Shown: positions 1 to 11,800 of the stretch, in pieces
Numbering within the stretch: the stretch's first letter is position 1
How the letters are laid out: the number at the start of each line of letters is the position of its first letter
Assembly (NCBI GenBank): GCA_964016985.1
Contig: OZ024826.1
Span: 57,535,735 to 57,599,734 of the forward strand
DNA from: Anodontia alba
Lineage: Eukaryota; Mollusca; Bivalvia; Lucinida; Lucinidae
DNA: 64,000 bases
Direction of reading: 5' to 3'
The notes under the pieces: generated by a model
The model's input: the letters and a program-made list of their open reading frames with translations, nothing else
Told to the model about the DNA's origin: nothing
Database searches by the model: none
Position numbers and translations under genes: made by a program

Positions 1-42
1 AGGATAAATTTAAAATTATAAAATTATAATTCCAACATATTA

Positions 43-828
43 ACAAGAGGCCCATGGGCCATGACTTGCTCACCTGAATGAAACAGCCATTCAATATCTG
101 CAGATGCCATGCAATATTCTTCCAATATTGCTTCAGTCCCCGATGCTATATACCAAGACTCAACCTCAAAGCTTTCTTGCTTCTGGGGAAGATTTTCCAT
201 ATATGCACATGGTAACCATCTTATTCAATGGTGCAGTATCATTTGATCAAACTGTCAATATTCCTTCTACAGAAGGCACTAAGTGAAGTTTTGTGAGAAC
301 TGATCAATAGGTTGCAGAGGAGAAGTATATATTTTACATTTTCATATAGCCAAGTGCAAGAGCAGATAACCCCTGGTGGACAAAATTTTGACTGTTACTA
401 GAAGGTTTGTACTCTGACTATACAGTTGTAACATTTTCCACATGCAAATATATATATAAATATATAGGGACGCAAATTTGACCGTGCTATAAAAAAGGTC
501 ATTTAAGGTCAATCTAGGATCATTGAAATAACTTAGCAAATCACGAGTCCCAGATGCCATATAAACCAAAATTCAGCCGCAAAACTTTCTTGGTTCTGAA
601 AAAGAAGAGTGATTTTTTAGATGCACTTTGACTATTTTAACAGACTATGACCATTTGTACAAATTTTCAATCCCCCTTCAACAGAAGGCTACACACCAAT
701 TTTGAAGAAAAATGGCCCAAGGGTTTCCGTGGATAAGTCATTCAAAGGTGTGGATGGACAGACAGACGGATGAACAGCACATGATCACAATAGCTTATCC
801 TAAGCCTTTAGCTCAGGTGAGCTAACAA
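43..828 (+). mobile_element. ACAAGAGGCCC-type repeat element
   Basis: The left end reads ACAAGAGGCCCATGGGCC followed by GCTCACCTGA, and the right end reads GCTCAGGTGAGCTAACAA, so the CTCACCTGA motif is inverted at the two ends. The interior has loosely repeated text ("...actttgactattttaacagactatgacc...") and no reading frame that looks coding. The same termini recur at 24891-26989 and, reversed, near 29520 and 31120. I infer a non-autonomous repeat family. Its transposition class is not visible from the sequence. Confidence 0.6.
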
Positions 829-906
829 TACAGTTAGAAGAGAATTTTAACTACTAAATGAATTTATATTTGTACTGTATTTAACCCAAGTATTTAGACA
901 ATCAGG

Positions 907-982
907 CCTGCAAAAACAGTCTAGATCCAGATCACATGCCTCAAAACATGACATCTAATCAGACTCGACACTGTTTGCCACT
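907..982. repeat. GATCTGGGTCTACACTGTTTG hairpin, diverged copy
   Basis: The two arms (AGATCCAGATCACATGCC and CATCTAATCAGACTCGACAC) pair imperfectly around AAAACAT. This belongs to the short hairpin family seen in its best form at 16034-16101. Confidence 0.5.
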
Positions 983-1055
983 AGTAGTTTTAGACCCATC
1001 AATAGGTACTAAAAAGGACAATCAATTTTTTAGACAATTATGCTAAGGATTTAAT

Positions 1056-1262
1056 ACAGAGGAGCTGTTAAGGAGGAGTATTTGGTGATAATTCTGAGAT
1101 AATTTTTCTTATTTGTCCATAAAAACATATGTTGTGGGTACTCATTAGAAGCACCTCAGCGAGGTGCTTCTAATGAGTACCACAACATATGTTTTTATGG
1201 AGAGATAAGAAAAATTATCCCAGAATTATCACCAAATATGCCTTAACAACTCCTCTGTAATA
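1056..1262. repeat. 205-bp near-perfect palindrome (CATATGTTGTGGGTACTC hairpin)
   Basis: The left arm runs outward to inward through ACAGAGGAG, TTTGGTGATAATTCT, TTTTTCTTATTT, AAAACATATGTTGTG and TACTCATTAGAAGCACCTC, and the right arm is its reverse complement with few mismatches. The centre is AGCG. Shorter copies lie at about 6275-6360, 32905-33000, 39631-39748, 43970-44055, 48375-48470, 51385-51470 and 55800-55870. It is a foldback MITE with no coding capacity. Confidence 0.75.
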
Positions 1263-2261
1263 TGTCCAAATATTTAAGATAAATGCAGTAAAACTAAAAA
1301 CACAATGTAAACATGTTGGCAAGCATTTGGCAGATCTGGAATTTGAAAGCAATATAGTCACCTGTTAGTGGCAGTAACTCTTTAAAAATTAAAAAAAACA
1401 ACAAAAAAACATAATATAATAATAATGTTTAAAACTACAAGTATCACAATACTAAGAATGATGCATTCAGTCAGTCACTTTATATGCAAATATATCAAAA
1501 ACTAGACTTGTGTTTGTAAAACACAATGCCGTAACTGCAGCTTGTCACTCAGAGATGTACAGTGTAGCATCACCCAATAATCACCAAAATCACTGACGCA
1601 TTGATTTTAACAGTATGTCAAATATACTTTTTTTAAAAAAAAAGAAAGATGTATTTTCCCCAAAAGTAGTTAACCAAATAATATCAAAATCTACTGTTAT
1701 TAATGGGAAAATGCCAAAGTTGAAAAAAGGTTATAACTCAGTCAAATTGATGCATTTTACCCAAAAGTCCATCAGGTGATCTACACATTGGCCATAAGCA
1801 GTACACTAAACATCAATACCCAAACCCAAATATTTTATTGAAATCATTATAACAAGGCTGCAGTTATAACTCAGTTTAAAATTGACATTTACTTAAGTTA
1901 ATAAGCCATAGTTTACACATTACCCAAATGCCAAATATCAATATATCCTACCTCATGTACTTGTGTACATGCTTTTGCCAGTAACTGACAACTGCCCTTC
2001 TTGAATCAAGTCAGACACTATCGACTATGCTACGGAGCCCGGCTATTGCAGCAGTTTGTAGATATTGTTTTCTTTTAAGGGATTAGAATAATGGAAGATA
2101 AAATGACTAAAACAAGTAAATTAATATTTACTTAAATACTGAATAATATATGTTAAATATTTACTTTTTCAAAAGCAGACAAGTTAAAAATCTATAAATG
2201 TGAAAGTCACTCTTTGAAAAATTATCTACTTCTTCAAGAAATTTTTTCAAAAACAACTTAC
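1263..2261. other. No gene seen; intergenic or intronic AT-rich DNA
   Basis: Nothing here reads as an exon on either strand. A short tRNA-like SINE fragment may lie at about 1970-2046, where the text resembles the SINEs at 4459 and 46116. The next SPATA4 exon must begin with one base completing a CC-N codon, and I could not find it here. It is probably left of the window. Confidence 0.5.
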
Positions 2262-2380
2262 GGCCTGTTTGTTAGTATTTCATAGATTTTTTCCACCAAG
2301 CCAGCTGCCGCGCCTTCCTTGCAATGTATGGTTCCTTCTACAAGGTCTGCTGGTATATCAAGCCGGTTCCGCTTTATAAA
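2262..2380 (-). CDS. SPATA4: SPATA4 exon 3
   Basis: The exon has a CTGTTAG acceptor and a GTAAGT donor. It is in phase 0 and encodes 39 codons plus CC, including FIKRNRLDIPADLVEGTI and EKIYEILTNR. This is the final helix region of the CH-like domain. Confidence 0.88.
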
Positions 2381-2799
2381 CTAACAGAAAACATAAAGAG
2401 AGTTACCATTCACAGTTATTCAGTATTAACCCTACACATTTTGAACAGACAGGCATAAGCAAACAATGTAGACCCAGATCAGATGCCACAAAATGTGGCA
2501 TCTGATCAGAATCTACACTGTTTGCCACTCATCCCACAGAATTATAAATGGATCATCATTTAGTCAAATAGACGTTATTCAATGTTTAGGACAAGTGTGG
2601 TAATTAAATACATGTAGTTAAAGTTTCAGATTATTGAGGGTAAATACCATACACTAAACAAATAACCCAAGGGCCAATTCGTGCAAAATTCCATACAAGT
2701 CATACTTTGTCAAGTCTAGGGTGATATAGTGGTGTTTAAGACATCAAAATACTGAATACAACTGTTCAAATAGGATAGAAAAGGAACCAAATTTCAATG

Positions 2800-2832
<33 letters not shown>

Positions 2833-5800
2833 AGTAAGTTCTCAGTTTTGGACTTTAAACAAAATTTTAATTTTATCCCAAAGAATAAAATTTGAGGACT
2901 TAAAGGACACTTGAGTTCTGCCCTGGACAAGACTGACAAATGAATGGACATAGACTGGCAGAGGGACAGAATAAAGACAGACACAGTTTGTTTACTCTGT
3001 ACTTTGTTTCTTCTTAATTTGATTCAACCTTGTATCTTTAATATTTTCAGTCACACAATGGAAAATAAAATAATGATGGAAACAAATGGCAATAAATCTT
3101 GCAGGAATGATGGCAGAATCATGGTTCCCAAGCAAACACACAATGTTGTAATAATGTTCATTTGACATGGCTGCGATGCGATGTTACAACATCGCAGTGA
3201 CATCAAATCGACATTATTACGATGCTGTGTGCTTACTGGGTCTTTAACTCTTGTGCTTCACCTCATCTTCATTTAGACATGAACACGGTTTCAGTCTAAT
3301 ACCTTATCAACTATTGAGCTACAGTATGCTCCAACAAAAAGTTAAACTATAATACCCCATCATTATCATGTCGTGGACAGATAACTCTGTCAAACATTGA
3401 CGAAATTTGCCCATTAGCAATTCCAAATCAGATTTCCTTAATATCAATGCATGTACCAAATTTGGTTAAATCCCTTGTCATTTACAGAAGTTATCGCCCG
3501 GAAACAAAAATATGGGCGTGTCTCAGGCAGATAACTCCGTCAAAATCTGACAAAATTTGTCCATTAGCAATCCCAAACCAGACTTCCACAATATCAATGC
3601 ACATGCAAAGTTTGGTGAAAATCTATTGATGTTTACTCAAATTATTACTGGAAACGAAATACTGATGGAGGTACGACTGACGGATGGGCGTTCTAACATT
3701 TCGGTTTTAGGGGCTACCTCAATGTTAAATTTCCATAAGAATTTAGGGGCTACCCGTACCTCAAATTTCCGAAGGATTCCGTGCAACTACGAATAACTCC
3801 GAAGAAAATATTGTGCGGAGTATTGGGACATTTACTACGAAGCAATTTTTTACTGAAAAATGGAAAACAGAGCGGAGAATGCGTAAATCTCTACGATTAC
3901 CACCACATTTGGAATGAGCTACGCACTTTCGTAACAAGCGGAGTATTGGGATGAAATTTCCGCATGCTTACGCATATTTACCATTCGTATCTTGCGTAAA
4001 GGTTCGTAGAAAATGTCCCAATACTCCGCTGGTTTGCAATCATCTCCGCATGACTGCGTAATTGTTCGTAACTAGCTCCGCATGCTTACGCACGCTTACC
4101 ATTTGTATGTTGCGTAAAGTTTCGTAGAAAATGTCCCAATACTCCGCTGGTTTGTAATCATCTCCGCATGACTGCGTAGTTGTTCGTAACTAGCTCCGCA
4201 TGCTTACGCAAGCTTACCATTTGTATGGTGCATAAAGTTTCATAGAAAATGTCCCAATACTCTGCTGGTTTGTAATCATCTCCGCATGACTGCGTAGTTT
4301 TTCGTAACTAGCTCCGCATGCTTACGCACACTTACCATCAGTATCTTGCGTAGAGGTTTGTAGAAAATGTCCTAATACTCCGCTTGTTTGTAATCAGCTC
4401 CGCATGACTACCTATTTGTCTCCAAATGAACATTTGTTTGTGTTGAGGTTTTACGGCCCAGTCAACTTAATGGGGTCATGTAGAGCCTGGTCAGTTTACC
4501 CAACCACACTTTTACTGGGTAGCTTAGTCCTCTTAGTGGTTAACCAGTGAGTGTGCACATTCTTTCGCCAGAAACTGAAGCATACCCTTCTTACATGACA
4601 GCGGAAGGGAGAGAATGACCATAAAAAGTACTTCATGATCATATCCCTATGAAATAATGTTGCTGACCCAATGGGGGTCAAACCTGTAACCTAATCACAA
4701 GTTGGAGGTGCATCCAATGGAGCCACCTAGGCTGGCCTCCAAATGAACATAGCAAGCACCTCCAGGATTTCAAGGTAGGGCAGTAACAAAATTATTATGA
4801 AAACTCCATAAAGCATGCTTTTTCTACCACAAAATGAAGTATAACATATTTTGTATTAAAGCATTTTGTATTTACAAAAAGGTTATTAGTCATTGGAATC
4901 TACTTAAAAAGTCATGTACATGTGTGTTTTGTATATCTGTTAACAGTGATGGAAAAAAGATTTTACCACAATTTTACACCACTTCTTTTGAAGAAAAGCA
5001 TTATTATCAATGTATTGTGAATGAAAAAATAAAAAGTGCAAGACTTAGAATTCAACTTTTTGATTTGCTTATATTCTATTGAAATACATGTAATCAAAAG
5101 AAACCACCAACCTTCTGAAATCAGCAATAACATTTCCATGGACTATTAAAGTCATTTAGACTATTCCATTTTACATGTAAAACACAAAAACCAAGTATAT
5201 GTATTTCTAATTCATAATTTAAATTCACTAATGAACTAGCTTTATAGTTATGTTGCCTCAGAGTAGCTCTATAAATGACTGAACTTTTTGGTTTCAAAGC
5301 CATAAAGCAACTACTTTTATGATATCTTAATTGATACCATTTTGTATCCATGGCAACAAAGTCTTCTGTGAATCTGTTATGCATATTAAATTACAAAGGT
5401 CTCTAAGCACACTCCGAATGCTACGAAAGACTACGAACCAAAAATTGGTTAAGTTATATTCTATGTTCTCATTTGATCTAAAAAATTTCTAAGTCCAGTA
5501 ATCTCCATACATATACGAACTGAAATAAGTTTAAGTCTATATTCTACGAACGATTCCGCACTGAAAAATGCTAAGTCCACAGTTTTACGAAGTACTCCGT
5601 TCAGAGTGCGGAGATTGCTCCGTTCGTTTGTAGACAGCTACGAATATATTTCTACGTATGTACGGAAATTTGTTCGTAAATACGCAGATTTCCGCAAACC
5701 TTCGTAACAAACTACAAGAATATACGCAATCTCCGGACAAAATTACGCAAAAATACGAAAGAATCCACTCATTTACGAAGAGAACTGTTCGTAGTTTTCG

Positions 5801-8800
5801 TAAATTTGAGGTACGGGTACTCAAATTCAGTTTAGGGGCTAGCTAATGTATTTTAAATGGAATAAACTTCAAATACCTCATAATTATGTCCAAAATAGCC
5901 CAAAATAGCCCCTTAACCTTGGATGTTCACCCGAAGAGACACACGGACGTCCAACATGAAACCATAATACCCCGCCACTATCATGTGGCGGGGTATAAAA
6001 ATGATGAAATGAGCCATATCATGAGAGAAAAGCTCTCCAGACTTTCCATCAAATCAGTCTTTCAGTGCACATTCTCTACAACTACATGTCCCTTGGCGAG
6101 GCCACATGTCTAGTTCTTTGGCTGAAGTTTTCCCGTGGCTTACTACAGTCTAAACTCAATAGCTCGAACACAGATGGTTCGTTTACTGGCCCATAGCTAA
6201 TTCAAACTCATTTTTTGAGTCCCTACAAATTCTTTCGATTGCTCAAAAAAAAAATATATATTGAAAGGGAAATTTTAATTCTTATTTTCATGAAATTGTA
6301 TGTTGTGTGTACTCATCAGAATCGCTTCATCAAGGCGATTCTAATGAGTACATTCAATGTACAATTATTGTGTAGAATATAAAAAAAAAAGTCCCCTAAA
6401 GTATCACTATTTGCTTCCTGACCTGGTACCATTATTAACCCTTGGTGGTTCAAACTACCCATGTCTTGAACAATTTTCTATGGTCCCAAAGATGTTTGAG
6501 CCATTGAAGTTCGACTGTACTTGCTTGAGTGAACAGCATAAGTCCTGGTAAGACTGCAGGTATGTGCAGGCTCACCTCAACCATTGCTGTCTGCATATGC
6601 TATAACTACTCTTTTCTCATGATGCCACTCAAAATATGATGGAACGACAAACTGATGGAAGAGTAGTAGTGGTCATGGTACCCAAGCTGTAATCCAAACT
6701 CATAAATCCGTAAATGAATGACAAATCAGAATGTTCAGACCAACAGACATGGACCCCAGAATAAAGGATGTGACAACTGTAAGGGAATGGGGTGTGGCCG
6801 AGCCGGGAGGGTGAATAGAGCACAAGAAAAGACATATATCTATATAAATATTTTTCTTGCTTCCCAACAAAATCATAAGAAAAATATCAATAATTTTTTA
6901 TAGAAAAAAAAACAATTATTTAGAGCTCTGCAGGAGCATAATAATGAATAAACACATATCACTTACATTAGTTAAAAGGTCCCAATTTTTCTGCTTTGAT
7001 TCCAGTGATCTGCCATTGATGTAACAGTGCATCTGAATATCTTGAGGGAAGTACCAAGAGAATATCTCTGCTACAAGATAGCCATTTGTCAGGTCCCTAA
7101 AACAGAACAAATAAGAGATGGAGAAGGTATCATCTGGGTCTACTGCTCCTGTAGGAGCTGTTTGATCTGGGTCTAGACTGTTTGCTCAGACCTGCTTGTC
7201 TGAATACTTAGCATAAATACAGTAGCACAAATATTTTATCCTAAAAACACCTATTTTTTTTTTTTTTTTTTTTCTTTTTGAGAAAACATGGAAAAAAAAA
7301 AAATGCTAGATTTCACAAGGAAAATTAGGTATGGTCAGTTCTCATATTTCCAGTGGATTGGGTGCGATGATGTCCCGGCCCATAGCAAAGACCTAATGAC
7401 AAGCCACGAGGTATATACAATATGGCGGATACTATATGGTGTGCATAGTTTTCCGGATAATTAATGCATAATTTCACCCTCTTATTGCTCAGTTTGGTTT
7501 GAAAGTGTGCACTGCAAGATTGAAATGATGACTGAACAAATTTATTTGATAAAAAATTGAGGCGAAAATTATCAGAATTTCAGATATTGTCTTCTGAAAT
7601 AAAGTATGAAACGATACTTGAAACATCGTTCTTTACAAATTACTGCTTGAAAAAATACTAGACTCTACACATTTTATAGATACGTGTCAGTTGAAATACA
7701 CTAGACACTGTTTATGCGGTGCACATTAACGTGAAATGTGAAACAATTAAAACACTCTGTGCCTAAATTTTATAATTAAAATTACACTATGATGTACATG
7801 TATACATATTAACTATACAGAAATAGCTGAAAAGGCACAGAAATCATAGAGGAGACAAAATCTGCGTGTGTTTACTAACTGGACATGTGGCATGGGTGAG
7901 ACCTCAGCTCCAGCCAGACACCTATACACACCCATCCACTCCCCATTACCCCACTCCCACTATAATTATAATAATCACCATTTACAGATGTTTGGCTTGT
8001 TATTATTGTTTTGCCCGAAAACTTGTGGAATATATCTTGTGGAATACATAAAAAGTCAAAATATGAGTTAAAAAAATACATTTTATTTTCTTTTTACATA
8101 TGTAAAATATGTTTATAACTCAGATTTTGACTTCTTACACATTCCAAAGTTTTCGGCCAAAATAACGGGCCAAGCACCTGTGATAATCACTACAATCAAC
8201 TGCAGCATTCTCTGTACAATTTGTTTTACTTTTCTTAAGAATGACTGAACAATGTGTTTAAATGTATGAGGCCAAACAATTTCATGCATCTTTCAGGTTT
8301 CAGCTTGAACAAAATTTGAATCAGTGGTCACCTAACTGACTTTTTTTGGACAGATACATCTATAAATCAGGGCAAACAGGGTAGACCCAGATCAGATTAA
8401 TTAGATTCTGAACTGTTTGCCATTCCAACTACATCTTTTGAGTGTTAAAACATTGTTGTTCAAATTTTAGGATAGTTACAGCAATTTTTCAGTTGTTGAA
8501 ATTTTAGGATATTTATGGATTGTCATTTTACAATATACATGTATTTGTTTATATAATTCTTAAATACAGTACAAAAACCTAGATACAATATTGGAAACCT
8601 GAAAAACATATACATATTTGTCTTGACCGATACTCTGGTAATAATTCTAAGCTTTCAGGCCTATGTAAACAGTGCAGACCCAGATCAGACTGATTAGGGT
8701 CTTCACTGTTTGTCACTCCATCTGTATCTTTTGAAGAAATTTGTAAATGGTAAAACCACATTGTTCAAAGTTTAGGATAATGTTATAGCATTTGTTTGGG

Positions 8801-11800
8801 TGTGTGAAGGTTTAGGATTTTTAAGGTATGATAGTGTTTTATGTACTGTGAGCCTGAATGACCCTTCAAAAATATATTTTTGCACAGTTTGCTCAGAGAG
8901 CTTAACACATGTACTGTCCTAGCAGCAAACAAAGGCACTGATTAGACTTTGCAGAAGTGCAGGATGATCTGTGTCATTGTTTATGCATATGTCATAAGGC
9001 AGCTTTTCTAATTATGTGGCTTGAAGACAATAATGAATTCCAACAATTTTAATTCTGTTTTATTTCATTATACCGAGAGAGTCATTAAAGCAGTAACAGC
9101 AATATTTTGACCTAGTAAGGCACTATAATAACACACCAGGTAAGCATCAGTTGCAAACAACCATTTTTATATATAAAAAAAAATCAAATGCCAAAAACCA
9201 TTTTTCAATTGCCAAAAACCACATTATGGCAAACAGAAACAATAAATAATTTGCCTTCATCAATTTGGCAACTGAAAGCAATTTTCTTGCATGAAATAAA
9301 TTATTCATGATTATCACCTACCCGGTGTGAATAACTGGGATCTAAAATTGTTTCATATTTATAACAACAACAAACGATTTCAAGTATTTTCTCGGTTGTC
9401 ATTATGGTAATAATGGTTTGTGCAACCTCCTTCACTTTGGCTTTTTAGACCAAAAAAGTCATTAAATTGACAAATATTCACTCGCTATATGTATACACTT
9501 GCTTATTCAATAAACATGGTGGTAATGGCAGCTATTTGTACCTCTGTCATTAGTTGCTATTGACAATGCGTTAAGTACCTGGATCTGCCGACTGAGTCAA
9601 TTCTTTCTCATATCTAGCTCCTCGCAGTTGGAATATACTTATAACACACAACTTTTATAATATTAATTATGCCACATTGAAATTAATGAAAAATAAATTT
9701 GATAAAAATTATATAGTTTTGAACAAAATAATGTTACTCACAAATATATGCATAAAAAAAAAAAAAAAAGCACAAAATACTTTTTTTTTTTAGGGGTAGC
9801 CCAAAATAATCTCAAAACAATTCTTACTGGATTCTTACTGGCTGGACATCTAGATAAGCCACTCTGTGGCCTGTGACGATGAAATTAATGTCAATAAAAT
9901 TTACAAGTGTTGGTTATTGAAACACAGTGATAGTCCAAATATTATGTCCAACAAGTTTAATATGCAACAAATGTTTTGAGCTCCTTTAAATATCAAATTG
10001 TGAGAACCGTGAATGGAATTATGGGTATACATCAGGCCTGTTGCCGGGGTAATGGAAAGTGGCCCGACGGAGGTTAGTGGCGAGTGCTGAAGGCACGAGA
10101 GGGGGGAGAGCACGAGAGAGGGATTTCCCCCCTCTCGTAAGGTGGGTTCTGGGGTCCTCCCCTGAGAAAATTTTTGAATTATCAATGCCTGTACGTGCAT
10201 TTTAATGCATTTTGGGAACTTTTTGGTGCCCAGAATTTCAGTAATTCAAAGTCAAAAAGTTTTATACATGACTTGCCGACCGACATGTTCTTTGATTTAG
10301 AATAATTAGAAAAATAGATTAAGGGGATTTAAACTTTCTTCTATGGTGCTCTTTATTACATTCTGGATCAAAGCTCAACAAATTTATCATGTCATTGATA
10401 TACCATCTATTGATATTAATCCTTTAAAGATAATGAATTAAATCAAACAAGTGTCATTATGATGATTGCAGTGTTTGGCACAACGTGTGACTGTTTTGTT
10501 TTCACACCTTTGACAGGCTATAGGTGAAACCAGCCACGAGCGTTATTGATAATTGCATTAACAAAACAGGCATTAAATGCCGCACTTTTGATAATGGGAT
10601 TGAACAATTTCACAGATAAGCACAACAGAAAAGGCTGAAATAAGAAAAAAAAAAAAAAGTGGTAGACCGAAAGCATGCTCGGCCAAAAAGTGGTCCGGCG
10701 CTCGCCGGACCTGCCGGACCGCTGACGACGGCCTTGTACATGCCTTAAAAAATCACCCTTAGTTTAGGATAAAGCCATTGGCCAGTTCAGTGAGTTTGTG
10801 AGGCTTCCGGACCTGGGGATGAGCCTCATGCAAATGTTCCCTATGCAGGTTAAATTTATAACAACCTTATTTTCTGCTTTTACCCAAGGCTTTCAGTTGT
10901 GTAAGAATAATTTTAGCTTTAGTTTATGTGCTCCTCATTTTTCATGCATGCTTTTAATTTACAGCTTTTCATTTTCAGTTTAATTTTTTCGTTTCAGTTT
11001 TGCTTTATCATGTTTATCTGTGCCTTTTCATTATCAGTTTTAATGTTGTATGTATGTTTGCATGCAAATAATTTATCCTCAACTGACTGCATAGCAAGGG
11101 GGGGGGGGGGGGGGGGGGTCACCCCCCAACCTGTGCATGTCCATTCTGCCAAATCCATTTTGGCTAGTTGGCTTTCGTTTTTCACTCCAAGTGTCCTTGC
11201 ACCTCATGATCTTGCACTGACATGCAAGGGACTTTTATTTCCCAACCCCCTTTCATATTTTGTTCCTGTTTCACCTAGCAAGCAGGAGATGGCTTATACT
11301 TGATTTTGGGACTTATTTTGCTCTTGTGCCTTTTATTGACTAAAAGAAAATGTACTTGTGCTTGTACAGAGTCCTCAGTCTGTATTTATATGTACTGTAA
11401 CTGCGATATATTCTCTTGCATGCTATTGCATACACAATATTACTTTTCAAATAAATATAAGGTCTTATATGAAAATATATTGCAACTGGAAGAAGAGAAA
11501 TTCATAAAGTAATTTTCTGTGTATTTGTTTGATGCCAAGCATAAATAATTTGAAGAAAAATATTTTTGCTGACAATAAATAATCTATTTAGAACATTTTA
11601 TTAAGACATGTGGCAAATTTGTACATGCAAGCAGAAGAAACAAGCACTTCAACTGCCCTACCCCTTAAAACTGAGGCATAAAAATGGAGGCAATTCGCAT
11701 AATGGTCAAATTTTAAATATATACAGGTGTCATTCAATAGTGATTCTTGTCATTTTATTTTGTTCTAACAGGCAAATGAACATGCTTGAACATGGTCCTG

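Larger units (their letters stand above)
3753..5817. mobile_element. TTCGTA-rich inverted-repeat DNA transposon, non-autonomous
   Basis: The left end reads CCCGTACCTCAAATTTCCGA and the right end, reversed, reads CCCGTACCTCAAATTTACGA. TA flanks both sides (3751-3752 and 5818-5819), consistent with a TA target duplication. Both subterminal regions are packed with TACGAA/TTCGTA and CTCCGC words, which could be transposase binding sites. A 118-bp tandem array lies inside at 3955-4420, and a SINE is inserted at 4459-4738. No transposase frame is present. Confidence 0.7.
3344..5990. repeat. 145-bp tandem repeat element split by a later insertion
   Basis: Two copies of a unit (CAGATAACTC.GTCAAA...CCATTAGCAAT.CCAAA) run from about 3370 to 3660. 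The element resumes after 5823 and ends with ATACCCCGCCACTATCATG and its complement at 5968-5996. ATACCCCATCATTATCATG at 3352 is the matching left end. The element at 3753-5817 lies inside it. Confidence 0.55.

Noticed and set aside
10926..11303. Open frame of 125 codons on the plus strand
   Set aside because: It crosses a long G run (poly-Gly) and otherwise reads like AT-rich noise. No homology is recognised.
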